NCBI RefSeq assembly: GCF_000374305.1
Contig: NZ_KB894095.1
Span: 62,001-126,000 of the forward strand
Direction of reading: 5' to 3'
Length of the DNA: 64,000 nt
Origin: Actinomadura flavalba DSM 45200
Lineage (GTDB): Bacteria; Actinomycetota; Actinomycetes; Streptosporangiales; Streptosporangiaceae
Under the pieces are notes generated by a model. The model searched no databases and was not told the DNA's origin. It worked only from the letters and a program-made list of their open reading frames with translations. Of the stretch, positions 1 to 9,003 are shown in pieces (position 1 is the stretch's first letter; every line of letters begins with the position of its first letter). Made by a program: the position numbers and the translations under genes.

Positions 1-2966
1 TTCGTCCGCGCCTCCCCCAGTTTGCGGCCGTTCGCGCTGTCGTAGAACGCGAGCACGGCAGGCCGCGTCGAGACCACGACGGCCACCGCCCGCCCGTCCG
101 GCGAGAACGACGGCAGCGGCCGCAGCGACGGCGCCGAACCGGTCTGGATCACGGTGCGCCGCGCGCCGGACCGCACGTCCCAGACCTCGATCGCGCCGCT
201 CTCGTCGGGCAGCGCGAGGAACCGCCCGCCGGGCGACAGCGCCATCTCGCGTCCGACCGGGTGGCCGATGCGCAGATCGGACCGCTTGGTCCGGGTCCGG
301 GCGTCCCAGATCTGGAGGGTGTCAGGGTCCACGCCCAGCGTCGGCACGCGGACGGCCAGCGTGCTCCCGTCCGGGCTGATCGCCGTCTTCACGCTCAGCG
401 GCGCGAACCGCAGCGGACGGGTGAAGCTGGACACGTCGAGCGACCGCACCCGGGCCTCGCCGTCGACGCAGCGCAGCGTCGTCCCGGCGGCGTCGAACCG
501 GGTGCCCGAGCACATCGCGTCCGGCCGGTAGCGCAGATAGGGCTGCTCCTGCGTGCCGGGCTCGGTGCTCCACAGCGTCGTGTCGGTGGCGATGTAGCCG
601 CCGTCCCGGCTGAAGTCCAGCGACGTGTCCTGCATGTCTTTGGGCGCCGACAGCGTCGTGCGGACCTTCCGCGTCCGCGCGTCCAGCACGACGATGACGT
701 CACCGGCGCGGGTGGCGAGGAAGCGGCCGTCCGGGCTGAACGTCGTGCCGACGAACTGGCGGGCGCCGTCGAACGGGTACCGGCCGCGCGCGTCGTGGTC
801 GCCGGAGACCTCCTTGCCGGTCGTCAGGTCCCACCAGGCCAGCCGCGTCCTGTTCTTCCCGGCCGCCAGCGGCAGCACCATGAAGCGCTCGTCCGGCGGC
901 ATCGCCGGGCTCCACACGCTGCTGTCGCCCTTGGCGCGGAACAGCGTCCGGCCGGTCGCCGCCTCCACGACCGTGATGTCGCCCCGGTAGGTCGTGACGA
1001 GCTTCGCGCCGGTCGGGCTGAGGTGCAGGCCCGCGCCGGCCCGGTGCTTGTACGGAAGAGGGGACGGGGTGCCGCGCGCGACGTCCCAGAACGTCTGGGT
1101 GCCGTCCTGCTGGAGGGTGAACAGGCGCTTGCCGTCGAGCGTGAGGTCCAGACCGGCGAGCTGCGCGCCGGGGAGGTTGATCGTCCGCACGATCCGGCGG
1201 GCCTCGGGGTCGACGATGACGGCCCGGTTCTGCTCGCGCTTGAAGAAGACGAGCGGGCCGCCGTTCTGCGGGTAGGCCCGGTTCCACGAGCCGTCGATGC
1301 CCGGCGGCGTCCAGATGTCACGTTCCCACTGGGAGCTCAGCGTCACCAGGGCGTGGTGGGTGTCGGCGTTGCCGGGGGCGAGCGACTCGGCGGCGACGGC
1401 GAGGCGGCGGGCCAGCGCCGGGTCGGTCCGCCGCGACTGGACGGCCTGCGCGGCGAGCTGCCGTCCGACGGCCGCGTCGCGCTGCGCGGACACCGTCGCG
1501 TTGGCCTTGCTCAGGTTGAGGCTCTGGAACCCGGCGGCGACGCCCGCGCCGGTGGCGATCAGCAGCAGGACGGCCAGCGCGGCGGCCACGACGGTGCGGG
1601 TCCGGGCGCGGACGCGGGTCTGCGCGACCGACGCCGCGATCAGGTCGCGTTCGGCGAGGTTGAGGGTGAGCCTGCGGCGGCCGGTCGACGCCCAGCCGAG
1701 CGCGTCGTCCAGGCTCGATCCCTGGAGCAGGTCGGCGGTCTTGCGGCCGTGCGCGTTCCAGCGGCGGGCGGCTCCGGCGAGGGCGTGGTGGCCGTCCAGC
1801 CCGGCGCGTTCGGCCTCGACCCAGTCGCGCAGCCGGGGCCAGGCGCGCAGCAGCGCCGGGGTGGTGATGGCGGCGACGCCGCCGGTGATGCGGAGCAGGC
1901 CCGCGTCGCTGAACGCCCGCAGCACGCGTTCGACGGTGAAGTGGCCGGTCTCGCCGTCCTCGAACTCCTTGATCGGGACGGTGCACAGGACGTCGTCGGC
2001 GCCGGGCCGGGCGACGATCATCCGGAGCAGGATGCGCGGGACGGCCTGCCGGGCTTCGGGGTCGAGGCCGTTGTGGACCCGTTCGGCGATGTCAGCGAGG
2101 GACGGCGGAAGCGGCGTGGGCGGCCGGGTGGTCTCGGCGGCGGCCCGCCCGGCTTCGAGCGGGTTGCGGGGCTCGCCGCCGACGAGCCCGGCGAGGATGT
2201 CGCCGGGTGCCGGGCGGGCGGCGGGGTCCTGGCTGAGCGCGGCTTCGACCAGGCCGCGCAGCGGCTCCCGGAGCCTGCCGGTGTCGGGGTTCTTCGTGGT
2301 GATCTGGTGCATCAGGACGGGCAGGGTGCCGCCGTCGAACGGCGGCACGCCGTCGGCCGCGAACAGCACGATCGCGCCCCACGCCCACACGTCCACGGCG
2401 GGCGTCGCCTGCCCGCCGCGGAACAGCTCGGGCGCCATCCAGCGCGGGGTGCCCTTGAGGCCGGTGGCGCTGCGCGACATCTCGTCGGTGCGGGCGATGC
2501 CGAAGTCGATGACGCGCGGCCCGTCCGGCCCGATGAGGACGTTGGCGGGTTTCAGGTCGCGGTGGATCACGCCCGCGCGGTGGATGGACGCCAGCGCGGT
2601 CGCGATGCCGATGGCGAGGCGGTACAGCTCGTCGGGGCCGTAGGCGCCGTGCTCCTCGACCCAGTGGTGCAGGTCGGGGCCGGGCACGTACTCGCTGACG
2701 ATGTAGGGCGGGACGTGGTCGAGATCGGCGGCGATGATCCGGGCGGTGCAGAACGACGCGATGCGCTGGAGGGTCGCGACCTCGCGGCGCATCCCGTCGC
2801 GCAGCCGGTCGGTGAGCGCGTCGGCGTGCAGCGCCTTGACGGCGACGCGGTCGCCCTGGGCGTCGTAGCCCTCGTAGACGACGCCCTGGCCGCCGGCGCC
2901 GAGCCGCGCGGCGAGCCAGTAGCCGCCGAGCTGCCGGGGATCTCTGTCGAGCAGGGGGGCACCCAC
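1..2966 (-). CDS. Membrane serine/threonine protein kinase with C-terminal WD40-like propeller (3' end outside window)
   Basis: About 988 residues lie in the window and the C-terminus runs off the left edge. The kinase domain occupies roughly residues 15-265, with glycine loop GAGGQG (23-28), VAVK lysine K44, HRDLKPAN with catalytic D137, and DFG at 154-156. Residues about 290-450 resemble the helical region that links STAND-type ATPases to their sensors. A single membrane helix (about 458-478) follows, and then repeated blade-like segments ending in WD or similar dipeptides, as in WD40 propellers. The kinase should therefore be cytoplasmic and the propeller outside. The GTG start at 2966 is chosen because AGGAG lies 7 bases upstream. 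Substrate and ligand are unknown. Confidence 0.9.
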   Translation of the reverse strand, partial: MGAPLLDRDPRQLGGYWLAARLGAGGQGVVYEGYDAQGDRVAVKALHADALTDRLRDGMRREVATLQRIASFCTARIIAADLDHVPPYIVSEYVPGPDLHHWVEEHGAYGPDELYRLAIGIATALASIHRAGVIHRDLKPANVLIGPDGPRVIDFGIARTDEMSRSATGLKGTPRWMAPELFRGGQATPAVDVWAWGAIVLFAADGVPPFDGGTLPVLMHQITTKNPDTGRLREPLRGLVEAALSQDPAARPAPGDILAGLVGGEPRNPLEAGRAAAETTRPPTPLPPSLADIAERVHNGLDPEARQAVPRILLRMIVARPGADDVLCTVPIKEFEDGETGHFTVERVLRAFSDAGLLRITGGVAAITTPALLRAWPRLRDWVEAERAGLDGHHALAGAARRWNAHGRKTADLLQGSSLDDALGWASTGRRRLTLNLAERDLIAASVAQTRVRARTRTVVAAALAVLLLIATGAGVAAGFQSLNLSKANATVSAQRDAAVGRQLAAQAVQSRRTDPALARRLAVAAESLAPGNADTHHALVTLSSQWERDIWTPPGIDGSWNRAYPQNGGPLVFFKREQNRAVIVDPEARRIVRTINLPGAQLAGLDLTLDGKRLFTLQQDGTQTFWDVARGTPSPLPYKHRAGAGLHLSPTGAKLVTTYRGDITVVEAATGRTLFRAKGDSSVWSPAMPPDERFMVLPLAAGKNRTRLAWWDLTTGKEVSGDHDARGRYPFDGARQFVGTTFSPDGRFLATRAGDVIVVLDARTRKVRTTLSAPKDMQDTSLDFSRDGGYIATDTTLWSTEPGTQEQPYLRYRPDAMCSGTRFDAAGTTLRCVDGEARVRSLDVSSFTRPLRFAPLSVKTAISPDGSTLAVRVPTLGVDPDTLQIWDARTRTKRSDLRIGHPVGREMALSPGGRFLALPDESGAIEVWDVRSGARRTVIQTGSAPSLRPLPSFSPDGRAVAVVVSTRPAVLAFYDSANGRKLGEART

Positions 2967-3166
2967 GTGTTCACTCCTCGGGACGGGCGGGGCCGCACCC
3001 CGCCACCACAGAAAGACATCTTTGTCTGCCTGGGTTTGGGACGGAACCTCGGGGCATGAAGTTCGCGCCCCGTTCACCCCGGAACGCCACCTCGCCACCC
3101 TTGACTGGCGAAGTCGCACCAGGTCCGCGAGGTGAGAACGAGAAGTTCGTGGACTACAGTGTGCGC

Positions 3167-3811
3167 ATGGTCACACCGCGCCGCCTGCCGCGCGGGCGGA
3201 CGGCGCTGCCCCCCGAAGAGGTCACCCGCGTTCAGCGCGGGCGGCTCTGCCGAGCCATGATCGAGGCCGTGGCGGAGAAGGGGTTCGCCGCGACGTCCGT
3301 CCAGGACGTCCTCCAGCGCTCCGGCGTCGCGCGGCAGTCCTTCTACCAGGTGTTCTCCTCCAAGCTGGACTGCTTCCTGGCCGCGTTCGACCTGGCCACC
3401 GGGTACCTCAAGGAGCGGATCACCGAGGGCCTGGCCCCCTCCCCCGGCGACCCGGACGGCGGCGTCCACCCCCTCGACCTCTACGAGCGCGGCCTGACGG
3501 CCTACCTCGACGCCCTGCGCACCGAGTGGCCCGCCGCGCGCCTGTTCCTCGCCGAGATCTACGCCGCCGGGCCGGACGCCGTCGAGCGCCGCGCCGCCAA
3601 CCAGGAACTCCTGGTGAGCCTGCACGCCGACGTCCTCGGCGCCACCGACGAACGCGGGATGCTCGCCTGCCGCATGATCGTCGCGGCGATGGCGTCGCTG
3701 GTCACCGGCGCCGCCGCGACCGACCGCCGGGACCGGCTCGACGAGGCCGCCGAGCAGCTCCGCGCGTACGTCCGGGCCCTGTGGGACGCGGGGTTCTTCG
3801 CCCCCGCCTGA
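3167..3811 (+). CDS. TetR/AcrR family transcriptional regulator
   Basis: A 214-residue protein with an N-terminal TetR helix-turn-helix at about residues 25-70 (AVAEKGFAATSVQDVLQRSG followed by VARQSFYQVFSSK) and a variable all-helical ligand domain. An in-frame upstream start at 3056 would add a 37-residue tail without homology appeal, so ATG 3167 is preferred; no clear Shine-Dalgarno precedes it and the mRNA may be short-leadered. It converges with the flavin monooxygenase gene two bases downstream. It is divergent from the kinase gene, so either could be a target. The ligand is unknown. Confidence 0.85.
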   Translation: MVTPRRLPRGRTALPPEEVTRVQRGRLCRAMIEAVAEKGFAATSVQDVLQRSGVARQSFYQVFSSKLDCFLAAFDLATGYLKERITEGLAPSPGDPDGGVHPLDLYERGLTAYLDALRTEWPAARLFLAEIYAAGPDAVERRAANQELLVSLHADVLGATDERGMLACRMIVAAMASLVTGAAATDRRDRLDEAAEQLRAYVRALWDAGFFAPA

Positions 3812-3813
3812 CC

Positions 3814-4836
3814 TCAGCGCCAGCCGAGGCCGGGCGCGACGTGGGTGAGGATGCTCTCCAGCACGTGCGCGTTGTAGTCGACGCCGAGCTGGTTGGGGAC
3901 GGTGAGCAGGAGCGTGTCGGCGGCCTGGATCGCCTCGTCCTCGGCGAGCTGCTTGATCAGGACGTCCGGTTCGGCCGCGTACGAGCGGCCGAAGATCGCC
4001 CGGGTGTTCGCGTCGATCATCCCGATCTGGTCGCCGGAGTCGGTGCGGCCCCCGAAGTAGGCGCGGTCACGGTCGTCGGTCAGCGCGAAGATGCTCCGGC
4101 TGACCGAGACGCGAGGTTCACGCTGATGACCCGCCTTGGCCCACGCCTCCCGGTACGCCTCGATCTGCTTGCGCTGCTGGACGTGCAGGGGTTCGCCCGT
4201 CTCGTCGTCCTTCAGGGTGGAGCTCTGGAGGTTCATGCCCAGCTCCGCCGCCCAGACGGCCGTGGCGTTCGAGCTGGAACCCCACCAGAGGCGGTCGCGC
4301 AGCCCGGCCGAATGCGGCTCGACGCGCAGCAGGCCCGGCGGGTTGGGGAACATCGGCCGCGGGTTCGGCTCGGCGAACCCCTCGCCTCGCAGCACGTTCA
4401 GCAGCACTTCGGTGTGCGCCCGCGCCATGTCGGCGTCGGTCTCGTCCTCGGCGGGCGCGTACCCGAAGTACCGCCAGCCGTCGATCACCTGCTCGGGCGA
4501 GCCGCGGCTGATGCCGAGCTGGAGCCGCCCGCCCGCGATCAGGTCGGCGGCGCCCGCGTCCTCGGCGAAGTACATCGGGTTCTCGTACCGCATGTCGATC
4601 ACGGCGGTGCCGATCTCGATCCGCGACGTCCGCGCGCCGACCGCCGCGAGCAGCGGGAACGGCGAGGCGAGCTGCCGGGCGAAGTGGTGCACCCGGAAGT
4701 AGGCGCCGTCCGCGCCCAGCTCCTCGGCGGCCACGGCCAGGTCGATCGACTGGAGCAGCGCGTCCGCCGCCGAACGCGTCCGCGACCCGCCGCCGTCGCT
4801 CCAGTGCCCGAACGAGAGAAACCCGATCTTCTTCAT
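3814..4836 (-). CDS. LLM-class flavin-dependent oxidoreductase (luciferase-like monooxygenase)
   Basis: A 340-residue single-domain protein of the bacterial luciferase fold, the normal size for the family. It opens MKKIGFLSFGHW and keeps the typical beta-barrel core segments (GADGAYFRVHHFA; IEIGTAVIDMRYENPMYFAE; GGRLQLGISRGSPEQVIDG). Such enzymes use reduced FMN or F420 with O2 to oxidise a small substrate; which cofactor applies here cannot be read from the sequence. ATG 4836 is chosen because the luciferase-fold first strand starts immediately after it, although the frame is open further upstream. No operon partner is evident. Confidence 0.85.
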   Translation of the reverse strand: MKKIGFLSFGHWSDGGGSRTRSAADALLQSIDLAVAAEELGADGAYFRVHHFARQLASPFPLLAAVGARTSRIEIGTAVIDMRYENPMYFAEDAGAADLIAGGRLQLGISRGSPEQVIDGWRYFGYAPAEDETDADMARAHTEVLLNVLRGEGFAEPNPRPMFPNPPGLLRVEPHSAGLRDRLWWGSSSNATAVWAAELGMNLQSSTLKDDETGEPLHVQQRKQIEAYREAWAKAGHQREPRVSVSRSIFALTDDRDRAYFGGRTDSGDQIGMIDANTRAIFGRSYAAEPDVLIKQLAEDEAIQAADTLLLTVPNQLGVDYNAHVLESILTHVAPGLGWR

Positions 4837-4983
4837 ACCCCGCTCCAACCCCCGTCCCCCCGAGGGGATTCCGCCGCCCGTGCGACGGCGTCGTCTTTCC
4901 CCTACCCGGCGAGCGCGGCGACCACCGGAAACGTCGGTGGCGGACGGAAGGATCGGGGGCATCCGAGCCGCGAGGAGACCGCA

Positions 4984-5322
4984 GTGCCCACGAACCCCGA
5001 CCTGGCCGCGTACCCGTTCCTCGCCGGGATGTACGACGACGCGTACTTCCCCGACGCCCTCGTCGACAAGGGCGCCGCCATCCTCGTCCGGCTGTGCGAA
5101 CGCGTCGAGGCCGAACGGCCCGCCGACCTGCCCGCCCTCTACGCCCTCACCGCCGCCGCGACACACGAGTTCAACGCCCTCGACGAGGAGTTCGGCGCCG
5201 CCGGCGGCGGCATCGAGACCGTGGGCCGCGACGTCATAGCCACCGACATCCTCCACATCGCCACGTCCTACGGCTTCCCCGACGCGGACATAGAAGACCT
5301 CGTAGCCGAACGCGACTGGTGA
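4984..5322 (+). CDS. DUF5713 family protein
   Basis: A 112-residue acidic protein. Segments such as YPFLAGMYDDAYFPDALVDK, ALYALTAAATHEFNALDEEF and the C-terminal DADIEDLVAERDW match the DUF5713 pattern as I remember it. No catalytic motif, signal peptide or membrane segment is visible and the function is unknown. The GTG start at 4984 is preceded by GAGGAGAC, an acceptable ribosome-binding site. It is transcribed divergently from the flavin monooxygenase gene across about 150 bp and converges with the MSMEG_6728-like gene. Confidence 0.8.
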   Translation: MPTNPDLAAYPFLAGMYDDAYFPDALVDKGAAILVRLCERVEAERPADLPALYALTAAATHEFNALDEEFGAAGGGIETVGRDVIATDILHIATSYGFPDADIEDLVAERDW

Positions 5323-5334
5323 CGTCCCGGGCTT

Positions 5335-5796
5335 TCAGCGGTCGGAGGCGGGCCAGACGTAGGGGAGGTCGTCGGGGTCGGTGGGGAAACGGGGGCGGTA
5401 GAAGGCGGGGTCCTTGCGGAGCAGGGCCGAGCGGTGGCTGCGGTGGAAGGGCTCGTCGCCGAGCCAGGGCGGGAGGTCGCCCGCGGCGGCCAGTTCGGGC
5501 TGCGCGCGGGGACGCGTGACGCCCGTCGCCGACGTGAGGTCGGTGGTCAGGGTGGTGGCGCAGGTGTCCTTGCGGTCGAGGGCGCACCACTGGGCGCAGA
5601 TCGTCAGGCCGTAGCGGACCAGGGCCTCCTCATAGCCCGTCCACATCTTCACGGCGGGGTGGTTGCGCCAGCCGTAGCCGGGCACCGTGAGGCCCCGGAG
5701 AACCTGGAGCGCCTCGACGCGCTGCTTTCCCAGGCGGCGCGGGTCCAGGGCGGCGGCCGTCGCGGCGAAATCGGCATACGGCAGAAACGTCTGCAT
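5335..5796 (-). CDS. MSMEG_6728 family protein
   Basis: A 153-residue protein beginning MQTFLPYADFAATAAALDPR and continuing RLGKQRVEALQVLRGL and GYGWRNHPAVKMWTGYEEAL. This arrangement is diagnostic of the MSMEG_6728 group, which resembles pyrimidine-dimer glycosylase-type (Pyr_excise) proteins. A DNA-repair role is suggested only by that distant likeness. The C-terminal FYRPRFPTDPDDLPYVWP is also typical. It converges with the DUF5713 gene with 12 bases between stops. Confidence 0.8.
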   Translation of the reverse strand: MQTFLPYADFAATAAALDPRRLGKQRVEALQVLRGLTVPGYGWRNHPAVKMWTGYEEALVRYGLTICAQWCALDRKDTCATTLTTDLTSATGVTRPRAQPELAAAGDLPPWLGDEPFHRSHRSALLRKDPAFYRPRFPTDPDDLPYVWPASDR

Positions 5797-6217
5797 TTTC
5801 CGGCCTCCCCACTCTCATCGCTCCCGTTCCTTTCCTCACTTCCCACCGCCATCCGGCGTCCTGGGCAAAAAATTCACCGCCCATCTGCTTGGCGGAAAAT
5901 GAGTGTTTTGCCCGGTTACTTGGCATCGAACCAGTAAAAGCTGGGAAGAATAAACGCCAGGAGAGCTCTCCGGTCCCACCCCATCGCGGCAGGCTCGACG
6001 TGCCGGAAACGGCACCGCCGGTGCCGTGGCGGCCGGAGTCCGACGCAGCGGTCCGCGCTTTCACGGCCAGGTTCCGGCCTGCCCGCACGCACCCGGACAC
6101 AAGCCGTTTCGTGCTGCGTTCCCCGTGCCGTCGCGGCGACCACGAATCGCCGCGACGGCGCGCACCGCTCCCGCCGGCCGGCCCCACCCATGCCCGGCCC
6201 GCCCCGAAAGGCCCGCT
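5797..6217. other. Non-coding interval with nested inverted repeats
   Basis: No convincing gene is seen. It is noticeably less GC-rich than its neighbours. It contains a nested structure: outer arms GGGCAAAA (5863-5870) and TTTTGCCC (5906-5913) enclose inner arms CCGCC (5877-5881) and GGCGG (5891-5895). It separates divergent genes, so promoters for both are expected here. The fold could be an operator or an RNA leader of the esterase gene; neither is demonstrated. Confidence 0.4.
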
Positions 6218-7174
6218 GTGCCTCGCACCACCCTCTCCGCGCTGGCGGCAGGGCTCCTCCTGCTGACCCTCCTCGTCCCCGCCCTCCCCGCCTCCGCCGC
6301 GACCGCGCGCGTCGTCGCCGAGACGTCCGCCGGGCCGCGCGCCCTCGACCTCACGATCGACTCCCCCGCCCTCGGCGGCCGCGCCAAGGCGCGCCTGCTG
6401 CTGCCGGCCGGCTGGTCCCGCGACGCCGACCGCACCTGGCCGGTGCTGTGGCTGCTGCACGGCGGCGTCGACGGCTACACCGCCTGGACGCGCGACACCG
6501 ACGTCGAACGCCTCACCCGCGACGCGGACGTCATCGTCGTCATGCCCGAGGGCGGCCGCTGCGGCAACTACTCCGACTGGTGGAACTACGGGCGCGGCGG
6601 ATCGCCCGCCTGGGAGACGTTCCACCTCACCGAACTGCGCGGCATCCTCGAACGCGACTACCGCGCGGGCACCGCCCGCGCCGTCGCGGGCAACTCCATG
6701 GGCGGCCTCGGCACGATGCTGTACGCGGCCCGGCACCCCGGCATGTTCGGGGCGGCGGCGTCGTTCAGCGGCTACCTGCACACGCTGTACGGGCACCGGC
6801 CGGGCGACGCGTCCACCGGCTGGGGACCGTCGCTGTCCTGCCCCGGCACCGACTGGCGCCGCGTCTGGGGCCACCCCGACGCCCAGGCCGCCATCTGGCA
6901 CGCCCACAACCCCTACGACCTGGCCGAACGGCTGCGCGGCACCCGGCTGTGGATCGCCAGCGGCACCGGCCGGCGGGGGTCGCTCGGCGGGTTCCCCTTC
7001 ACCGACCCGGTGGAGGCCCGCGCCGTCGAGCACGCCCGCGCGTTCCGCGACCGGCTCGCGCTGGTCGGCGTCCCGGCCACGACGCGGATCTACGACGGGC
7101 AGCACACCTGGCCGTACTGGCAGCGGTCGCTGCACGAGGCGTGGCCGATGCTGCGCGAGTCCCTGACGGGCTGA
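6218..7174 (+). CDS. Secreted alpha/beta-hydrolase esterase (esterase D / antigen 85-like)
   Basis: A 318-residue exported hydrolase. The first 27 residues form a Sec signal peptide (hydrophobic LAAGLLLLTLLVPALPA, cleavage after ASA). The mature protein has the alpha/beta-hydrolase core: oxyanion strand LWLLHGGVDG, nucleophile elbow GNSMG with Ser160, and a probable catalytic His near 296 (DGQHTWPYW). The fold class includes S-formylglutathione hydrolases and mycolyltransferases; no mycolyltransferase-specific residues are evident, so a general esterase is the safer call. GTG 6218 is selected because it opens directly on the signal peptide. A strong hairpin terminator follows at 7180. Confidence 0.85.
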   Translation: MPRTTLSALAAGLLLLTLLVPALPASAATARVVAETSAGPRALDLTIDSPALGGRAKARLLLPAGWSRDADRTWPVLWLLHGGVDGYTAWTRDTDVERLTRDADVIVVMPEGGRCGNYSDWWNYGRGGSPAWETFHLTELRGILERDYRAGTARAVAGNSMGGLGTMLYAARHPGMFGAAASFSGYLHTLYGHRPGDASTGWGPSLSCPGTDWRRVWGHPDAQAAIWHAHNPYDLAERLRGTRLWIASGTGRRGSLGGFPFTDPVEARAVEHARAFRDRLALVGVPATTRIYDGQHTWPYWQRSLHEAWPMLRESLTG

Positions 7175-7179
7175 CCGTC

Positions 7180-7214
7180 CGTCCGTGGCCGGGCCGCGTG
7201 TCCGGCCACGGACG
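7180..7214 (+). terminator. Hairpin terminator after the esterase gene
   Basis: Perfect 13-bp arms CGTCCGTGGCCGG and CCGGCCACGGACG separated by 9 bases, 5 bases after the esterase stop codon. There is no U-tract, as is usual in high-GC actinomycetes. Confidence 0.7.
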
Positions 7215-7247
7215 TTATGCCAGGTCGCTCCCGGGTAGGCCCGCACC

Positions 7248-7433
7248 ATGACCACACCGGAAGAGAACGCGCCGAAGACCACCGACACCGACCAGGTCGT
7301 CTTCCGCCCGGACGGCGACCCCGACCAGGAGCCGCGCACGAACCCCGATTCCGACGACCGTCCGGCGGTCGGCGCCGAGTTGCGGGACCGGCTGGCCGAG
7401 AAGGGGCTCAGCGAGGACGATCTGACGTCCTGA
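7248..7433 (+). CDS. Small acidic hypothetical protein
   Basis: A 61-residue hydrophilic protein rich in Asp/Glu/Pro/Thr in the first 40 residues (probably disordered), followed by a short predicted helix, GAELRDRLAEKGLSEDDL. No family is recognised. It is flanked by hairpins on both sides (7180 and 7451), so it is probably a single-gene transcript. The coding call rests on codon bias and on the clean bracketing by terminators. Confidence 0.55.
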   Translation: MTTPEENAPKTTDTDQVVFRPDGDPDQEPRTNPDSDDRPAVGAELRDRLAEKGLSEDDLTS

Positions 7434-7450
7434 CGCCGCCCGTTCCGCTC

Positions 7451-7474
7451 CGCCCCGGCGCCGTGGCCGGGGCG
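7451..7474 (+). terminator. Hairpin terminator after the small acidic gene
   Basis: Arms CGCCCCGGC and GCCGGGGCG (perfect, 9 bp) with a 6-base loop, followed by TTCGC, 18 bases after the stop codon. Confidence 0.6.
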
Positions 7475-7561
7475 TTCGCATGTCAGGGCGCGGGGAAGTG
7501 TCAAGCCCGATGTCCGGGGTAGACGGCTTTCGCACACGAAAACGACAATAAGGAGTTGAAC

Positions 7562-7804
7562 ATGGTTATCGTCGGGATCGTGGCGGTATGTGCGGTTCTC
7601 CTGGTGCTGGCCTTCCTGGTCCCCCGGCTTTCCCGCGGGCCCGAGAACGGCACCAAGCGGGTGCTGGGCGTCGGATCGCGCGCCGGCGGGCAGGCCCCCG
7701 GCGGACTCGGACGCCTGCTGAGCAAGCCGTTCCGCAGCTCCTCCAAGGCCGTCGGCAAGAGCGGCCACGGCGGCCGCAAGGCCCGCGACAAGGCCCCGTT
7801 CTAA
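7562..7804 (+). CDS. DUF6411 family small membrane protein
   Basis: An 80-residue protein with one N-terminal membrane helix (VIVGIVAVCAVLLVLAFLVP) followed by a basic, Gly/Ser/Lys-rich tail (SKPFRSSSKAVGKSGHGGRK). This layout matches the actinobacterial DUF6411 family; function unknown. AGGAG at 7551-7555 is 6 bases before ATG 7562, which makes this start preferable to the in-frame TTG at 7556 that follows the motif directly. A very strong terminator follows the gene. Confidence 0.7.
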   Translation: MVIVGIVAVCAVLLVLAFLVPRLSRGPENGTKRVLGVGSRAGGQAPGGLGRLLSKPFRSSSKAVGKSGHGGRKARDKAPF

Positions 7805-7821
7805 CCCCTACGCGAACTTCC

Positions 7822-7855
7822 GGCCCGTCCCGCCCGAACCCGGGCGGGACGGGCC
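7822..7855 (+). terminator. Strong hairpin terminator after the DUF6411 gene
   Basis: Perfect 15-bp stem (GGCCCGTCCCGCCCG at 7822-7836 with its complement at 7841-7855) with a 4-base AACC loop followed by TTTG. Confidence 0.85.
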
Positions 7856-8135
7856 TTTGCCACCCCGGACGAGCCCCGGCGGCACCGCCGTGTCCACCCC
7901 GCACGACGGCGCCGTCCGCGTCGCGAGCGCTGCGGCGCGGGCCGTCCGGGCGGCCGGGGACGGGAGAACGCGCGGGTCAGGGCAGGGGCTTTGCGTGTAC
8001 GCAAGGGTGCGTGACTGGCGGGGCGGCCCGCCGTCAGGATGGTAGTCGTGCGGGTCGGTCCGACGGCGGGACCGCCGGTCCGCGTTCCTGTTCGCGGCGT
8101 CGCAGCGCCACCGGAAGGACGGAAGGTACCGCACC

Positions 8136-8933
8136 GTGGGATCTGTGCTCAGCGGCATGGAGCGTCCGGTGGAACACGCCGACGCCCTGCGCACGACCGT
8201 CCCGAACTCCGCGCGCATGTACGACTACTACCTCGGCGGCAAGGACAACTACGCCGCCGACCGCGCACTCGCCGAACGCGTCCTGGCCCGCGCGCCCGTC
8301 GTCGCCGACCTCGTCCGGGCGAACCGGGCGTTCCTGCGCACGACGGCGCGCGACCTCGCCGCGCGGACCGGTATCCGCCAGTTCCTCGACCTCGGCTGCG
8401 GGCTGCCCGCCCGCGACGGCAGCGTCGGTGACGTCGTCCGGCGCGTCGACCCGCGCTGCCGCATCGCCTACGCCGACATCGACCCCATGGTCGTCAGCCA
8501 CGCGCGGGCCCTCGTCGCCGTCGACCCCGGCACCGCCGCCGCCGAGGCCGACGCCCGCGACCCCCGGGCCGTGCTCGCGCACCCCGAGCTGGCCCGGCTG
8601 CTCGACCCCGCCGCGCCGATGGCGGTGTTCCTCATGAACGTCCTGCACTTCCTGCGCGACGACGAGAACCCCGGCGGCGTCGTCGCCGGACTCCTCGCCG
8701 CGCTGCCGCCCGGCAGCCGCGTCGTGTACACGCACGCCGAGAGCACGCCGGAACTGGACGCGGTCTCGCTGCTCTACACCGAGGCCGACCTGCCGCTCAC
8801 CCCCCGGCCGTTCGCGGACATCGAGGCGTTCGCGGGCCGCCTCGGCGTCCCGTCCGGCCGGGCCGTGCGGCTGCGGCACTCCAGCGGCGCGGAACTGCCG
8901 ATCGTCGCGTGCGTCGCCGGAAAGGCCGGCTGA
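8136..8933 (+). CDS. DUF574-type S-adenosylmethionine-dependent methyltransferase
   Basis: A 265-residue protein with the DUF574 hallmark NSARMYDYYLGGKDNYAADR near the N-terminus. It has a SAM-binding core: FLDLGCGLPARDGSV as motif I, YADIDPMVV as the acidic motif II and FLMNVLHFL as the motif IV region. This family is greatly expanded in Streptosporangiales, and its substrates are unknown. The GTG start at 8136 follows GGAAGG by 9 bases. The preceding 280 bp contain nothing recognisable. It is separated by 70 bp from the HTH protein gene downstream, so co-transcription is possible. Confidence 0.85.
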   Translation: MGSVLSGMERPVEHADALRTTVPNSARMYDYYLGGKDNYAADRALAERVLARAPVVADLVRANRAFLRTTARDLAARTGIRQFLDLGCGLPARDGSVGDVVRRVDPRCRIAYADIDPMVVSHARALVAVDPGTAAAEADARDPRAVLAHPELARLLDPAAPMAVFLMNVLHFLRDDENPGGVVAGLLAALPPGSRVVYTHAESTPELDAVSLLYTEADLPLTPRPFADIEAFAGRLGVPSGRAVRLRHSSGAELPIVACVAGKAG

Positions 8934-9003
8934 CGGGGTCGTGCGCGGACGTGCCGCGCCGCTAGGATCGAGTCCCCGGAAAAGGCCACTCCCAAGGCGA
9001 GCG

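Noticed and set aside
261..3059. 932-codon plus-strand open frame
   Set aside because: It is the antisense shadow of the kinase-WD40 gene; its translation is Arg/Gly/Ala-rich with no domain, while the minus strand has full kinase motifs.
5630..7768. 712-codon minus-strand open frame
   Set aside because: Covers the esterase and small genes in antisense and crosses two strong terminators; no recognisable protein.
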